NCBI GenBank assembly: GCA_902557145.1 | Contig: CACDYZ010000003.1 | Span: 1 to 64,000 of the forward strand | Source of the DNA: an uncultured Alphaproteobacteria bacterium | Lineage (GTDB): Bacteria; Pseudomonadota; Alphaproteobacteria; HIMB59 | Direction: 5' to 3' | Length of the DNA: 64,000 bases | Part shown: positions 16,400 through 26,280 of the stretch, in pieces | How positions within the stretch are numbered: the stretch's first letter is position 1 | Layout: every line of letters begins with the position of its first letter | Program-made: the position numbers and the translations under genes | The notes under the pieces: generated by a model | What the model was told of the DNA's origin: nothing | Seen by the model: only the letters and a program-made list of their open reading frames with translations | Databases searched by the model: none

Positions 16400-16870
16400 T
16401 TAGATTAAATTTCCAATTTCTTTTATTTGATCGATATTTAATAAGTTGTTTTGCTTATAATTTTGAACTAGTGCAAGACATCTTTTTTTAAGAACATTGA
16501 ATACTTTTAAAAATTCTATCTCAGCTTCCTCCTCAGTGCCTTTAAATTTTGCAGGATCAGCTACACCCCAATGTGTCTTTAATGTATTTTTGAGATACAG
16601 GGGGCAAGTTTCTCCAGCTGCATTATCACACACAGTAATAACCAAATCAAAATTAATATCTGAAAAATCATTCCATGATTGACTTTTAAAATTGTCTAGG
16701 AAAATTTTATTTTTTTCTAATGTTTTTATACTTAATGGATGCACATATCCTGCAGGGTGGCTTCCTGCACTATAAGCATTAAAAAAGTCTTTACCATAAT
16801 GGTTTAAAAGCCCCTCTGTTATAATTGATCGACAAGAGTTACCTGTACAAAGTACAAGAATTTTAATCAT
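16400..16870 (-). CDS. arsC: Arsenate reductase (low-molecular-weight phosphatase type)
   Basis: A 156-residue protein of the thioredoxin-coupled ArsC/LMW phosphatase family. The phosphate-binding loop CTGNSCRS starts at residue 8 and the redox cysteines appear in VITVCDNAAGETCPLY, the arrangement of ArsC enzymes that reduce arsenate by a cysteine cascade rather than with glutaredoxin. It starts two bases after the phoB stop at the end of the pst-phoU-phoB operon. Induced Pst transporters also import arsenate, so placing a reductase in the same operon makes sense. No arsenite efflux gene is in the window. Confidence 0.9.
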   Translation of the reverse strand: MIKILVLCTGNSCRSIITEGLLNHYGKDFFNAYSAGSHPAGYVHPLSIKTLEKNKIFLDNFKSQSWNDFSDINFDLVITVCDNAAGETCPLYLKNTLKTHWGVADPAKFKGTEEEAEIEFLKVFNVLKKRCLALVQNYKQNNLLNIDQIKEIGNLI

Positions 16871-16871
16871 T

Positions 16872-17561
16872 TTAATTTTCTGAATCGATAGAGTAGCCAG
16901 CGGATCTAACTGTTCGAATGAAATCTTTTTCTCCTGTTAAATTCAGCTCTTTTCTGAGTCTTCTTATGTGAACATCAACTGTTCTAGGTTCAACGTAAGC
17001 GTCATTTAACCAAACATTATCCAATAGTTGCTGCCTAGAATAAACTCTACCTTTATTTTCAATAAAAAATTTTAAAAGATTAAATTCAGTCGGTCCTAAA
17101 TTTAATTTTCTCTCACCCCTTGTTACCCTTCTGTTGGTGAGATTAATGTTTATATCATGAAACTTGAGTGAGTCGTTCTCTTCTCTTGCTTTTGTTCTTT
17201 TAAGTAATGATTTAATTCTAGCAAGGATCTCACTTGGAAGAAAAGGTTTGGTTACATAATCCTCCACACCTAATTCAAAACCTCTAATTTTATCATCCTC
17301 TTGACCTTTAGCTGTTAACATTATAATTGGAATATTTTTTAAATTATCTTTTCTTTTAATTCTCTTTAAAACTTCAATGCCCGATATATTTGGCAGCATC
17401 CAATCTAATAAAATTAAGTCAGGCAGCCAATGTTCGATCTCTTGAATAGCAGACTCTCCATCATATGAAAATTTTATTTGGTAGTTTTGTTTTTCTAAAT
17501 GAAATCCAATTAATTCAGAGATTGGTTTTTCATCTTCAACAATTAAAATTTTATCTGTCAT
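16872..17561 (-). CDS. phoB: Phosphate regulon response regulator PhoB
   Basis: A 229-residue OmpR/PhoB-type regulator. The receiver domain shows the acidic pair (VEDE), the phospho-acceptor in LILLDWMLP (about residue 54), a T in MLTAKGQ and K in VTKPFLP. The C-terminal winged-helix domain contains DVHIRRLRKEL and the FIRTVRSAGYSID ending typical of PhoB. It overlaps the phoU stop by ATGA and is followed by arsC. Phosphorylated by PhoR, it would activate genes with Pho boxes, likely including pstS. Confidence 0.96.
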   Translation of the reverse strand: MTDKILIVEDEKPISELIGFHLEKQNYQIKFSYDGESAIQEIEHWLPDLILLDWMLPNISGIEVLKRIKRKDNLKNIPIIMLTAKGQEDDKIRGFELGVEDYVTKPFLPSEILARIKSLLKRTKAREENDSLKFHDININLTNRRVTRGERKLNLGPTEFNLLKFFIENKGRVYSRQQLLDNVWLNDAYVEPRTVDVHIRRLRKELNLTGEKDFIRTVRSAGYSIDSEN

Positions 17562-18241
17562 TCAAAATCAGATTTTTTTAAATCAATATAATGACCTGTG
17601 ATGTTAAAAATGACCTCTTCAGCTATGTTGGTGGCATGATCCCCTATTCTTTCTAAGGACTTTGCAATTAAAATTGGCTTAGTGCCTTCATCAACAACAC
17701 TTGTTTCCTTATTATGCATTCTTTCAATTAAATTTTTAAGTAAAGACTTATACTCTTTATCTATTTCTGCATCTTGATTCCATGATGTTTTAGCTTTTAA
17801 TTCGTCTTTTTTAAAAAAACTATCTAGAACTTGATTTACCATGGACTGAACATTTCTACCCAAGCTGTACATTTGTTCTATTAATTCGTCATCGAAGGAA
17901 GAGGATATTGAAATTGCTCTTTTTGCTAAATTTCTTGAGTGATCCCCCATCCTTTCTAGCTCTTTTGATACCTTTAAAGCTGTAAAAACAAGTCTTAGAT
18001 CACTTGCGACCGGTCTATGTAAGGTCATAATTTCAAAACTTAAATCTCTTACGTCCCTCTCGGCCACATCTACTTGTTCGTCAAGATTTTGGGTTAGTTG
18101 GGCATCTTGAGAATCTTTTGTTTTGATTACATTTACAGCAATTTCAATCTGTTTTTCAACTATCTCACTCATTTTGATTAGATCATCTTGCAATTGTTTA
18201 AGTTTTTGCTCAAAGTTTTTATCTGTATGTGTATTTTCCAT
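17558..18241 (-). CDS. phoU: Phosphate signalling regulator PhoU
   Basis: Two-repeat helical protein that connects Pst transport activity to PhoR and keeps the regulon off when phosphate is plentiful. Both PhoU repeats are seen, each with the E-x-x-x-D metal-binding type motif (LERMGDHSRNLAKRA and LERIGDHATNIAEEV). I take the ATG at 18241 (MENTHTDKNFEQK, 227 residues), which has GGAAGG about 10 bases before it; the track uses a TTG nine bases upstream that overlaps pstB. It lies between pstB and phoB as usual. Confidence 0.96.
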   Translation of the reverse strand: MENTHTDKNFEQKLKQLQDDLIKMSEIVEKQIEIAVNVIKTKDSQDAQLTQNLDEQVDVAERDVRDLSFEIMTLHRPVASDLRLVFTALKVSKELERMGDHSRNLAKRAISISSSFDDELIEQMYSLGRNVQSMVNQVLDSFFKKDELKAKTSWNQDAEIDKEYKSLLKNLIERMHNKETSVVDEGTKPILIAKSLERIGDHATNIAEEVIFNITGHYIDLKKSDFE

Positions 18242-18242
18242 T

Positions 18243-19019
18243 CTATCCAAACCTTCCTGTTATATAATCGTTTGTTTGTTCTTTATCTGGTTTTGTAAAA
18301 ATTTTACTTGTATCACCATGTTCAATTAACTTGCCTAAGTGAAAAAATGCAGTTCTTTGAGAGATACGAGAAGCTTGTGACATAGAGTGTGTAACAATAA
18401 TAATAGTATAGTTTTCTTTCAATTCATTGATTAATTCTTCTATTCTAGCAGTTGCAATTGGGTCTAAAGCTGAGCATGGTTCATCCATCAAAATGATTTC
18501 AGGCCTAATGGCAATGGCTCGAGCGATACAAAGTCTTTGTTGCTGTCCTCCAGACAAACCTGTGGCTATGTCATCCATTCTATCTTTTACTTCTTCATAT
18601 AAACCTGCTCGATTTAAGGAATCCATTACTATATCGTTCAACTCACTTTGGGTTGATGCCAGCCCATGAATTTTAGGTCCATAGGCGACATTTTCAAAAA
18701 TTGATTTTGGAAAAGGGTTTGGTTTTTGAAAAACCATTCCGATCTTTTCTCTAAGCGTTTCAACTTGAATGCTATCTCCATAAATATCTGTAACTCCGTT
18801 TAATAGGAATTCACCTTGAACTTTACATGAGTCAATAACGTCATTCATCCTGTTCAAGCACCTAAGAAAAGTGGATTTACCACAGCCTGAGGGACCAATT
18901 AGTGAGGTCACATCATTTTTAGTAAAATTTATAGTAACATCATCAATGGCCATTTTATTTCCATAATGAACGGAAACATTTTTTGTTTTTATTGCAAAGG
19001 AATTTACCTGCTCTACCAT
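18243..19019 (-). CDS. pstB: Phosphate ABC transporter ATP-binding protein PstB
   Basis: ATPase of the high-affinity phosphate importer. The 258 residues contain Walker A (GPSGCGKST, near 40), Q-loop ([20 protein letters not shown], a PstB-specific stretch), ABC signature ([16 protein letters not shown]), Walker B ([12 protein letters not shown]) and the H-loop ([10 protein letters not shown]). It overlaps pstA by seven bases and is followed by phoU. Confidence 0.97.
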   Translation of the reverse strand: MVEQVNSFAIKTKNVSVHYGNKMAIDDVTINFTKNDVTSLIGPSGCGKSTFLRCLNRMNDVIDSCKVQGEFLLNGVTDIYGDSIQVETLREKIGMVFQKPNPFPKSIFENVAYGPKIHGLASTQSELNDIVMDSLNRAGLYEEVKDRMDDIATGLSGGQQQRLCIARAIAIRPEIILMDEPCSALDPIATARIEELINELKENYTIIIVTHSMSQASRISQRTAFFHLGKLIEHGDTSKIFTKPDKEQTNDYITGRFG

Positions 19020-20263
19020 TTTATCTCTAATCTCCTTCTTATTAAAACTGCAGCTGTATTCATTATAATCAAAAATAGGAGCAATAACATTATACCTGCA
19101 GATGTTTTCTCTAAAAATCCTCTTTCTGCACTCTCCGACCAGAGGTAAATTTGAGAGGGAAGTCCTGTAGCAGGATCGAGGGGTCCACCAGGTATTTCCA
19201 TAACAAACGCAACCATCCCTATCATCAATAAAGGTGCTGTTTCACCCAATGCCTGTGCCATTCCAATAATAGTGCCGGTGAGTGTTCCTGGTAATGATAA
19301 TGGTATGACGTGATGAAAAACTGTTTGCATCTTAGTGGCCCCAACAGCCAAAGCTCCTTCTCTAATTGAAGGTGGTACCGATCGAAGTGATGCTCTTGAG
19401 GCAATAATTATTGTAGGTAAAGTCATAAATCCTAATACTAAACCACCAACTAACGGAACTTGATAAGGTAAACCAATTACTCCGATCAACATTCCTAAAC
19501 CTAACAAGCCAAATACGATGGAAGGCACAGCGGCTAAGTTATTGATGTTTACTTCAATAATGTCAGTCACCTTTCCAGGTTTAACAAATTCCTCTAAGTA
19601 GACAGAGGCTAATAATCCTATTGGAAAAGCAAATGAAAAACAGATAATAAGAGCGTACAAAGATCCCATAACCGCTCCCCAAATACCTGCCGTCTCTGGG
19701 TCTCTAGAGTCTCCCTTTGTAAAAAACCAAAAATTAAATACTGACGAAACCTTTCCCTCTGAAGTAAGTTTATCTAAAACAGATAATTGATAATCATTTA
19801 TTTTTCTTTGTGCCTCTGGCACATCCCTTGGATAATTTCCTTTTACAATTTGATCTAGGTCAGATGATGCCGTTATTTTCATTATTATCGATTGTCCAAT
19901 TTTATCTGGGTTTTCTAAAAGATAGTCTCTTAATTGGTAGTCAAATTTTCTTGTATACATTTCTCTTACTTTTATAAATTGTTCTTCATTTAAGTTAGGG
20001 TGATTTTGTCTTACAACTTCATCGGCTAAAGCAACATAAGAGGCTCTGTATAATTCTTTTTCTAAAGAGTTTTGATTTACTTGGATAAAATCTGGATTAA
20101 AAAAAACATTTGCCTCAATTGTGGTTCTTACAAAAGCTCCACTTCCAGTAGAAAAAATTTTCCACATCAATATTAAAACAAAAAACATAGAAAGGGCCAC
20201 TGCAAAAAGTCCATATGCTTGAAATCTTTTTTCGGCAGATAGTCTTTTATTTAAACTATTCAT
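19013..20263 (-). CDS. pstA: Phosphate ABC transporter permease PstA
   Basis: Membrane subunit of the phosphate importer, 416 residues. One N-terminal membrane segment is followed by about 150 polar residues likely facing the periplasm, then the permease core with the EAA-type loop ([30 protein letters not shown]) and [11 protein letters not shown]. The long insertion makes it larger than E. coli PstA (296); long forms are usual in alphaproteobacteria. It overlaps pstC by eight bases and pstB by seven. Confidence 0.95.
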   Translation of the reverse strand: MNSLNKRLSAEKRFQAYGLFAVALSMFFVLILMWKIFSTGSGAFVRTTIEANVFFNPDFIQVNQNSLEKELYRASYVALADEVVRQNHPNLNEEQFIKVREMYTRKFDYQLRDYLLENPDKIGQSIIMKITASSDLDQIVKGNYPRDVPEAQRKINDYQLSVLDKLTSEGKVSSVFNFWFFTKGDSRDPETAGIWGAVMGSLYALIICFSFAFPIGLLASVYLEEFVKPGKVTDIIEVNINNLAAVPSIVFGLLGLGMLIGVIGLPYQVPLVGGLVLGFMTLPTIIIASRASLRSVPPSIREGALAVGATKMQTVFHHVIPLSLPGTLTGTIIGMAQALGETAPLLMIGMVAFVMEIPGGPLDPATGLPSQIYLWSESAERGFLEKTSAGIMLLLLFLIIMNTAAVLIRRRLEIKW

Positions 20264-21692
20264 ATTTCTCTCTGTACTTTTTAACTATAGTTATGGCTAG
20301 TATATTAAGAAGTAATGTCATTAAAAATAAAGTTAAACCTAAAGCAAATGCAACAAGTGTTTTTGGATTATCAAACTCTACGTCTCCAATAAGACTTGTT
20401 ACTATTTGTGTAGTTATAGTCGTTGCAGGTTCTAAAGGGTTAAATGTTAAGTTTGCTCTTAAGCTTGCTGCCATTACAACAATCATTGTCTCTCCTATGG
20501 CTCTTGACACCGCCAATAGAAAAGAGCCCATAATTCCAGCTAATGCTGCAGGCAATATAACTTTTTTGATAGTTTCAGATCTAGTTGCTCCCAATGCATA
20601 AGAACCATCTCTTAATGATTGTGGAACCGCTTTAATCACATCATCGCTCAATGATGATACAAATGGAATAATCATAACACCCATAGCTAAGCCAGCAGCT
20701 AAGGCGCTTTCTGCTGAGACAGGTAAACCAACACTTTCACCAACATCTTTTATAAAAGGAGCTAAAGAGAGCGCAGCAAAAAAACCATAAACCACTGTTG
20801 GAATACCGGCTAAAATTTCAATAATAGGTTTAGCTATATCTCTTACTCTTTTAGAGGCGTATTCTGCAAGATAAATTGCTGACATTAAACCAAGTGGAAT
20901 AGCAACAATCATAGCTACAGTTGCAATTAAAAGCGTTCCCGTAAGTAATGGTATAAACCCAAATGCGTTTTCGAGATCATCTTTATCAAAGCCCTCAGAA
21001 GCATCAACAACAAATGCTCGGTTAGGATTCCAACCGGTACTAAAGAAAAAATCAACAGGGTTTACGTAACGGAAAAAATTTATTGCCTCAAAGACTAGAG
21101 ATAAGAAAATTCCAATAGTTATTAGTATCGCAATGTAGGAACTTCCTTTGATGATATAAGTAATTATTTTTTCAACAATTGGTTGTGCGTTTAATTTCCC
21201 AGAAATCGACCTTGTGGCAAGAAACCCTAAAATGATAGGAAGAATTATAAATAGAGTAAGGTTTGACCAGCCATAAATTTTATCAAAGTTTGCTAAATTT
21301 TTAGCAGCAGTCAATTCGTTCTCACTTGCCATATTTAAAATTGATTTTTCACCATTGGTTAAATCGTCTAAAGGAAGGTTTACTATGACTGATAAATTAT
21401 TAAGTTTATTAAGTATTAGGCCTAGCTTTCCATCACTCCAGGTAGAAATATCTGGAAAGAGAATGGGCGACATGACAAACATTTCTTGAAAATTTCCTTT
21501 AAATAACAGGAGCCCAAACCACATTAACAGTGCAGGAATCAATGCCATTAAGACTACATAGTACCCAAAATAATCAGGTTGAGAGGAAAGTTTAATGTTG
21601 CCGTTAAATTTTAAATTGAGAGCTCTTTTTTTACCAATATAGTAAAATAAATAAGAAATGATTACTAAGATTAAAAGAGCAAAGTAAATCAT
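20256..21692 (-). CDS. pstC: Phosphate ABC transporter permease PstC
   Basis: Second membrane subunit, 478 residues, again of the long alphaproteobacterial form with an N-terminal two-segment extension and a periplasmic loop before the core. The permease loop is visible as DVIKAVPQSLRDGSYALGATRSETIKKVILPAALAGIMG, followed by AIGETMIVVMAA. It follows pstS by 71 bases that contain a strong hairpin, and overlaps pstA. Confidence 0.95.
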   Translation of the reverse strand: MIYFALLILVIISYLFYYIGKKRALNLKFNGNIKLSSQPDYFGYYVVLMALIPALLMWFGLLLFKGNFQEMFVMSPILFPDISTWSDGKLGLILNKLNNLSVIVNLPLDDLTNGEKSILNMASENELTAAKNLANFDKIYGWSNLTLFIILPIILGFLATRSISGKLNAQPIVEKIITYIIKGSSYIAILITIGIFLSLVFEAINFFRYVNPVDFFFSTGWNPNRAFVVDASEGFDKDDLENAFGFIPLLTGTLLIATVAMIVAIPLGLMSAIYLAEYASKRVRDIAKPIIEILAGIPTVVYGFFAALSLAPFIKDVGESVGLPVSAESALAAGLAMGVMIIPFVSSLSDDVIKAVPQSLRDGSYALGATRSETIKKVILPAALAGIMGSFLLAVSRAIGETMIVVMAASLRANLTFNPLEPATTITTQIVTSLIGDVEFDNPKTLVAFALGLTLFLMTLLLNILAITIVKKYREKYE

Positions 21693-21717
21693 TAACTTAA
21701 TTTATCGAGGGTTTTAA

Positions 21718-21743
21718 TAAGGGCAAGTGTATACTTGCCCTTA
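21718..21743 (-). terminator. Strong hairpin between pstS and pstC
   Basis: A perfect 11-bp inverted repeat (TAAGGGCAAGT / ACTTGCCCTTA) with a 4-base loop lies in the pstS-pstC spacer. There is no run of Ts after it on the minus strand. Such hairpins commonly protect the pstS message end or partly terminate, so that the binding protein is made in excess over the membrane subunits. Confidence 0.75.
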
Positions 21744-21763
21744 AATAAATAGTATGTGAATAA

Positions 21764-22843
21764 TTACTTACAGAGTTTACCTGAGAAAGCGTAGCCGGCA
21801 TCTTTCAAAGGATGTTTCTTGTCGGCACAGGCAACTACATCAAATGCAGCTAATGTATCTACATCTGATCTCGTTCTTGATAATAATTCAGAAACCATGG
21901 GAGCAGCGCCAATTTTTGTAAGGTAACCGTTAGAGCCAATTGCTTCATCGGAAACCATCATTTGCGCAAATTCTTGAATACCTGGAACAACTCCAATGTG
22001 ATCTTTCTTTAAGTAAATAAATAAGGGTCTCGCAACTGGATACTCATAAGCAGCAATTGATTCTTCACTAGGATCGACTCCCTCTAAAGATGCAGGTTGT
22101 AATTTATCACCATTATCTTTTAAATAAGAATATCCAAAGTAGCCAAAACGCTCTTTGTCCTCTACGAGTTTTTGGACGATAAGGGTATCATTCTCACCCA
22201 TCTCAATAATCCTTCCGTCTTCTCTGTAATCTGTACATCCATCATCTCCACCTGTGATATCTTCATATCCCATCGCAGCACAGCCTTTTTCCATTACATT
22301 ACCGTCAAAAGCGTCCCTTGTACCAGATGTTGGAGGGGCTACCAGTACTTCTATTTTATATGCTGGTAAGCTTGAATTAATTTCATTCCATTTTGTGTAA
22401 GGATTTTCTACGACCTCACCATCTACAACTACTTTAGCCGCCATAGCAGTCCAAATCTCAGCTCTTGTTAGATCCATTTTTTCAGCGGCGTTTGAGTGAG
22501 AAAACGTAATACCATCATTAGCCCACATTACCTCCACAACATTGGTTACACCATTTTCGACACAAAGTTTCGCTTCCTTAGATTTCATAGGTCTTGAGGC
22601 ACCAGTAATGTCTGGGTGTTCTACGCCTACACCAGCACAGAATAATTTCATTCCTCCACCAGTCCCTGTTGGGTTATAAGTTGGGGTTTTAAAACCTGAC
22701 TCTCCAAGTCTTTGTGCGTTCACAGTTCCATATGGGTATACAGTTGAAGAACCAACAATATTGATTTGATCTCTTGCAAAAGTTTCAGCAGAGAAAAGAA
22801 CGCTTACTGCTAAAGCAAGAAAGGTTAAAATTGATTTTTTCAT
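21764..22843 (-). CDS. pstS: Periplasmic phosphate-binding protein PstS
   Basis: High-affinity phosphate receptor. The 359-residue precursor has a clear signal peptide (KKSILTFLALAVSVLFSAETFA, cut before RDQINIVGSSTVYPY). The ligand motif GSSTVYP and the later TSGTRDAF segment are PstS-like, as are internal cysteines (LFCAG, KLCVENG). The ATG has an AAGGA Shine-Dalgarno nine bases upstream. About 60 bases upstream lies a three-unit Pho-box candidate, and a hairpin follows the gene, both fitting strong phosphate-controlled expression. Confidence 0.96.
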   Translation of the reverse strand: MKKSILTFLALAVSVLFSAETFARDQINIVGSSTVYPYGTVNAQRLGESGFKTPTYNPTGTGGGMKLFCAGVGVEHPDITGASRPMKSKEAKLCVENGVTNVVEVMWANDGITFSHSNAAEKMDLTRAEIWTAMAAKVVVDGEVVENPYTKWNEINSSLPAYKIEVLVAPPTSGTRDAFDGNVMEKGCAAMGYEDITGGDDGCTDYREDGRIIEMGENDTLIVQKLVEDKERFGYFGYSYLKDNGDKLQPASLEGVDPSEESIAAYEYPVARPLFIYLKKDHIGVVPGIQEFAQMMVSDEAIGSNGYLTKIGAAPMVSELLSRTRSDVDTLAAFDVVACADKKHPLKDAGYAFSGKLCK

Positions 22844-22903
22844 AGATAATATCCTTTTTAAATTTTAGTTATTACTTATAAATACTGCGTGAAAATAAAT
22901 CTA

Positions 22904-22932
22904 ATGTTACATATATGTTAAAGTTTTGTTAC
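22904..22932 (-). promoter_or_regulatory. Pho-box candidate upstream of pstS
   Basis: Read toward pstS, three 7-base units repeat with 4-base spacers: GTAACAA-AACT-TTAACAT-ATAT-GTAACAT. The last two units match 12 of 18 positions of the classical CTGTCAT-AWAW-CTGTCAT PhoB site, including both CAT ends. The 11-base phase is the known geometry of PhoB binding. A TATTTT-like -10 follows about nine bases later. The site overlaps the phoR stop codon. Confidence 0.75.
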
Positions 22933-24194
22933 GTGTGCTTTGGAATTGTTATCAAAAATTCTGAACCTTTTCCAACTTCACTTTTTATGTCAATAAAACC
23001 CATGTTTTTAGTCAAAATATGTTTCACAATTGAAAGACCTAATCCAGTACCACCAACCTCTTTAGATCGTGCACTGTCTACTCTATAAAATCTCTCAGTA
23101 AGCCTTGAGATGTGCTCTTCTGCAATGCCTATGCCACTATCTTTGAAAGAAATTTCGACAAATTCAGTCAAAGTGCTACTATTCATTTTTTCTCGGGCAT
23201 TAATTATAATTTTAGTACCATCTTTTGAGTATTTAACAGCGTTGTTAACGATATTGACAACCACTTGAATAAATTCTTCATGAGGGCATCCAACTAAAAG
23301 AGATTGGTCTAAATTAATATCAACATTTATTTTTTTCTTTAAAATTTTTGACTCCAATGAGTTTATTCCAATTTTTACAGTATTTAATAGATTGCAAAAT
23401 TGGTCATTCTCGTTAGTTTTTTTATTCTCGATAGAACTTAAACTTAATAGATCATCGATCAAAGAGTTCATTCGATTCGACTGATCTTGAATGATTGAAA
23501 TAAATTTTTTTCTATTTTTTTCATCATCAACAGTTAAAAGTGTTTCTAAATATCCTATTATTGAAGAGAGAGGAGTTTTTAATTCGTGGCTTACATTAGC
23601 TACGAAGTCAGTTCTTACCATCTCAAGATTTTTAATTGCAGTAATGTCTTTAAAAGCAATACAAAAAAAATCATTAATAGGAAATCCTGTAACGTCATAG
23701 TATCGGTCATTTGGTATTAATCTGTTCCACTCAAAATTTTTTTTTGATTTAGTTTTAAGTGCGTTACTTAGATTTTCAGACAAAGATAAGTCTCTTAAAC
23801 CTATTTTAAGGTTATCTGCATTTTCTAAATTAAATGTCTCTTTGAAAATATTATTAACGAATATGATATTATAATCATAATCTATAATAACTATTGAGAG
23901 GTCTAAGGAGTTAAGAATGTCTTGATACTCCAAACTTTGTTTGTCACCAACTTCGATGCGTCTTTCTTTGTCTAAAAGAGTCTCTTCTAAAATATTTCGG
24001 ACTTTTGTAAATAACATATTGTCAGATTTTCTTAGGTTAAAAGTTTTTTTTTCAAGATAGCTCTCAAAGAAATAATAAGAAATGAAATAAACTAAACTCT
24101 GAGAAATAATTGATATTAAAAAAATATTAATTGAAGTACTAAAAAACAAAAATAAGTTTAATGAGAGAACAGCAATAGAAAATACAAATAACAT
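22929..24194 (-). CDS. phoR: Phosphate regulon sensor histidine kinase PhoR
   Basis: Membrane histidine kinase controlling PhoB. The 421 residues have two N-terminal membrane segments (about 1-45), a PAS-like domain (about 90-180), the H-box FVANVSHELKTPLSSIIG around residue 205, and the ATPase boxes NAVKYSKDG (N), DSGIGIAEEH (G1) and GGTGLGLSIVKHI (G2). No large periplasmic domain is seen, as in typical PhoR. It ends just before the pstS Pho box and starts one base after the ppk stop, so it seems co-transcribed with sixA-ppk. Confidence 0.92.
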   Translation of the reverse strand: MLFVFSIAVLSLNLFLFFSTSINIFLISIISQSLVYFISYYFFESYLEKKTFNLRKSDNMLFTKVRNILEETLLDKERRIEVGDKQSLEYQDILNSLDLSIVIIDYDYNIIFVNNIFKETFNLENADNLKIGLRDLSLSENLSNALKTKSKKNFEWNRLIPNDRYYDVTGFPINDFFCIAFKDITAIKNLEMVRTDFVANVSHELKTPLSSIIGYLETLLTVDDEKNRKKFISIIQDQSNRMNSLIDDLLSLSSIENKKTNENDQFCNLLNTVKIGINSLESKILKKKINVDINLDQSLLVGCPHEEFIQVVVNIVNNAVKYSKDGTKIIINAREKMNSSTLTEFVEISFKDSGIGIAEEHISRLTERFYRVDSARSKEVGGTGLGLSIVKHILTKNMGFIDIKSEVGKGSEFLITIPKHT

Positions 24195-24195
24195 T

Positions 24196-26280
24196 TTATT
24201 GTTTTTCTATTTTTTTATAGACCTTTTTGGCAGCAGTGCCTCTCCCTGAGAGACTAGGGTTGGTCATAAAATATTTATGTGAGTCTATTTTTAGTTTAGA
24301 GTTTATTTTTTGATAATTTCCATCTGAGTCGAGCAACCAAGAATTTTGATTATCGTTAATGGCAGTGTACATAATTTGATATAAAATTTGTTCGTGAACA
24401 GTTTTGTTATCGATAGGAACTAATGTTTCCACGCGCCTGTCGAAATTTCTAGTCATCCAGTCAGCAGATGAAATATAAATTTTTGCTTTTTTACTGGGTA
24501 GTTTATTGCCTTTTCCGAAACAAACTACACGTGAATGCTCTAAAAATCTTCCTACAATACTTTTAACTTCTATGTTTTCTGACATTCCTTTAACACCAGG
24601 AACTAAGCAGCAGATACCTCTAATTAAACAAGTAATTTTCACACCTGCTTGAGATGCTTCATAAAGTTTGTTAATTATTTCTTGATCAACTAAATTATTC
24701 ATCTTGATCCATATGTTAGCTGGCTTTTTAATTTTTGATAAACCTATTTCGTAGTCAATATTTTCGAAGAGTTTTTGTCTTAAGTTATATGGGGAGAGAG
24801 ATATTCGTTTAAAATCTTTTGCCAAGTTGTAACTACACATGTAATGAAATAACTTTATGGCATCAGATGCTAAGTCTTTATTACAAGTAAAAAATGATAG
24901 ATCTGTGTAAACCTTTGCTGTTTGAGGATGATAGTTACCAGTACCATAGTGAACATAGTGGACTAAATTTTTATTTTCTCTTCTAGAAATTAAGGAAACT
25001 TTTGCATGAATTTTTAGATTTAAAAAACCATAGACTACTTGAACTCCAGCTTTTTCCAAATTTGATGCCCACTGTAGATTTTTTTCTTCGTCAAACCTTG
25101 CTTTTAATTCAACAACTGCTGTTACAGATTTACCAGCCTCAGCAGCTCGAATGAGTGCATCAATGATTGGCGATTGATCACTAGTGCGATACAAAGTTTG
25201 CTTAATCGCCACAACGTTTTTATCGTTTGATGCTTGATCTAAAAAACTAACAACAACATTAAAAGACTCAAACGGGTGGTGTATAACTAAATCCTTTTTT
25301 TTGATTGCTGCAAAACAATCACCACCAAAATCATTTATTCGTTGTGGGAAACGAGGTTTAAATTTTTTATAATTTAAATTCTTGTTTTTTATATTTCCAA
25401 AAACTTCTGACAATTGGTCGAACCCTAGTAGATCTTCATATTCAAAAATTTCATTTTCAGACACATTCAACTCGTTAATAATGAATGATTTAAAATTAAT
25501 ATTAAGACTTTTTTGAATGTCTAATCTGATTATCTCTCCTCTTTTTCTTTCCCTGACAAGTTTTTTAAACTCTCTGATAAGATCATCTGCCTCCTCCAAA
25601 ACCTCCAAATCACTATCCCTTATTACACGAAATAAATTCTTATCAAGAACATCAAAATCATGAAATATATCCCCAACATAACTATTAATAATTGACTCTA
25701 CTGGATAAAAATAAGTACCCTGTTTATCAATAATCTTAAGAAATCGTTGTTTTAAATCTGATACTCTCATAACTGAAATAAATTGTTTTTTTGATTTTTT
25801 ATTTTTAATTTTAGCGATAAGACACAAACATAGATTTGGTATAAAGGGTAAAGGGTGTGTACTATCAACCGTAATAGGTGTCAGAATTGAACTAATATCA
25901 TTGAAAAAATAATTCTTTATGTAGGACAAATGTTTTTTTAAGAACCTATCTCTTATAATATAGATTTTATTTTTTTTTAATTCTTTTTCAATTTGACCAT
26001 ACGATTCATTTTGCTTTTTAATCAAACCCCTTGTTAATGAGTCAACAATTTTAATTTGGTCTTCAATCTTCATTCCATCATAACTTTTTTTATTAGGACT
26101 GAGTTTTAACTGTTCAATTAAACCAGCCACTCTTACTGAAAAAAATTCATCTAAGTTTGATGCAGCTATACTTATAAAATTCAGTCGTTCCAGAATTGGT
26201 ACATTTTTATCGAAAGATAATTCATTTACTCTCTCATTAAATTTTAACCAAGATATTTCTCTATTAAAATACTTATTCAT
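24196..26280 (-). CDS. ppk: Polyphosphate kinase
   Basis: Makes polyphosphate reversibly from ATP. The 694 residues start with the PPK1 N-terminal domain (FNREISWLKFNERV), contain the phospho-acceptor histidine in LKIHAKVSLISRRE with the upstream ALIRAAEAGKSVTAVVELKARFDEE segment, and the second PLD-like histidine in RFLEHSRVVCFGKG. Length matches PPK1. It overlaps sixA by eight bases and precedes phoR by one base. Placing it with the pho genes suggests phosphate-linked expression. Confidence 0.96.
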   Translation of the reverse strand: MNKYFNREISWLKFNERVNELSFDKNVPILERLNFISIAASNLDEFFSVRVAGLIEQLKLSPNKKSYDGMKIEDQIKIVDSLTRGLIKKQNESYGQIEKELKKNKIYIIRDRFLKKHLSYIKNYFFNDISSILTPITVDSTHPLPFIPNLCLCLIAKIKNKKSKKQFISVMRVSDLKQRFLKIIDKQGTYFYPVESIINSYVGDIFHDFDVLDKNLFRVIRDSDLEVLEEADDLIREFKKLVRERKRGEIIRLDIQKSLNINFKSFIINELNVSENEIFEYEDLLGFDQLSEVFGNIKNKNLNYKKFKPRFPQRINDFGGDCFAAIKKKDLVIHHPFESFNVVVSFLDQASNDKNVVAIKQTLYRTSDQSPIIDALIRAAEAGKSVTAVVELKARFDEEKNLQWASNLEKAGVQVVYGFLNLKIHAKVSLISRRENKNLVHYVHYGTGNYHPQTAKVYTDLSFFTCNKDLASDAIKLFHYMCSYNLAKDFKRISLSPYNLRQKLFENIDYEIGLSKIKKPANIWIKMNNLVDQEIINKLYEASQAGVKITCLIRGICCLVPGVKGMSENIEVKSIVGRFLEHSRVVCFGKGNKLPSKKAKIYISSADWMTRNFDRRVETLVPIDNKTVHEQILYQIMYTAINDNQNSWLLDSDGNYQKINSKLKIDSHKYFMTNPSLSGRGTAAKKVYKKIEKQ

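Noticed and set aside
20215-20601. Plus-strand ORF of 128 residues across pstA/pstC
   Set aside because: Antisense to conserved permease sequence; composition typical of a shadow ORF.
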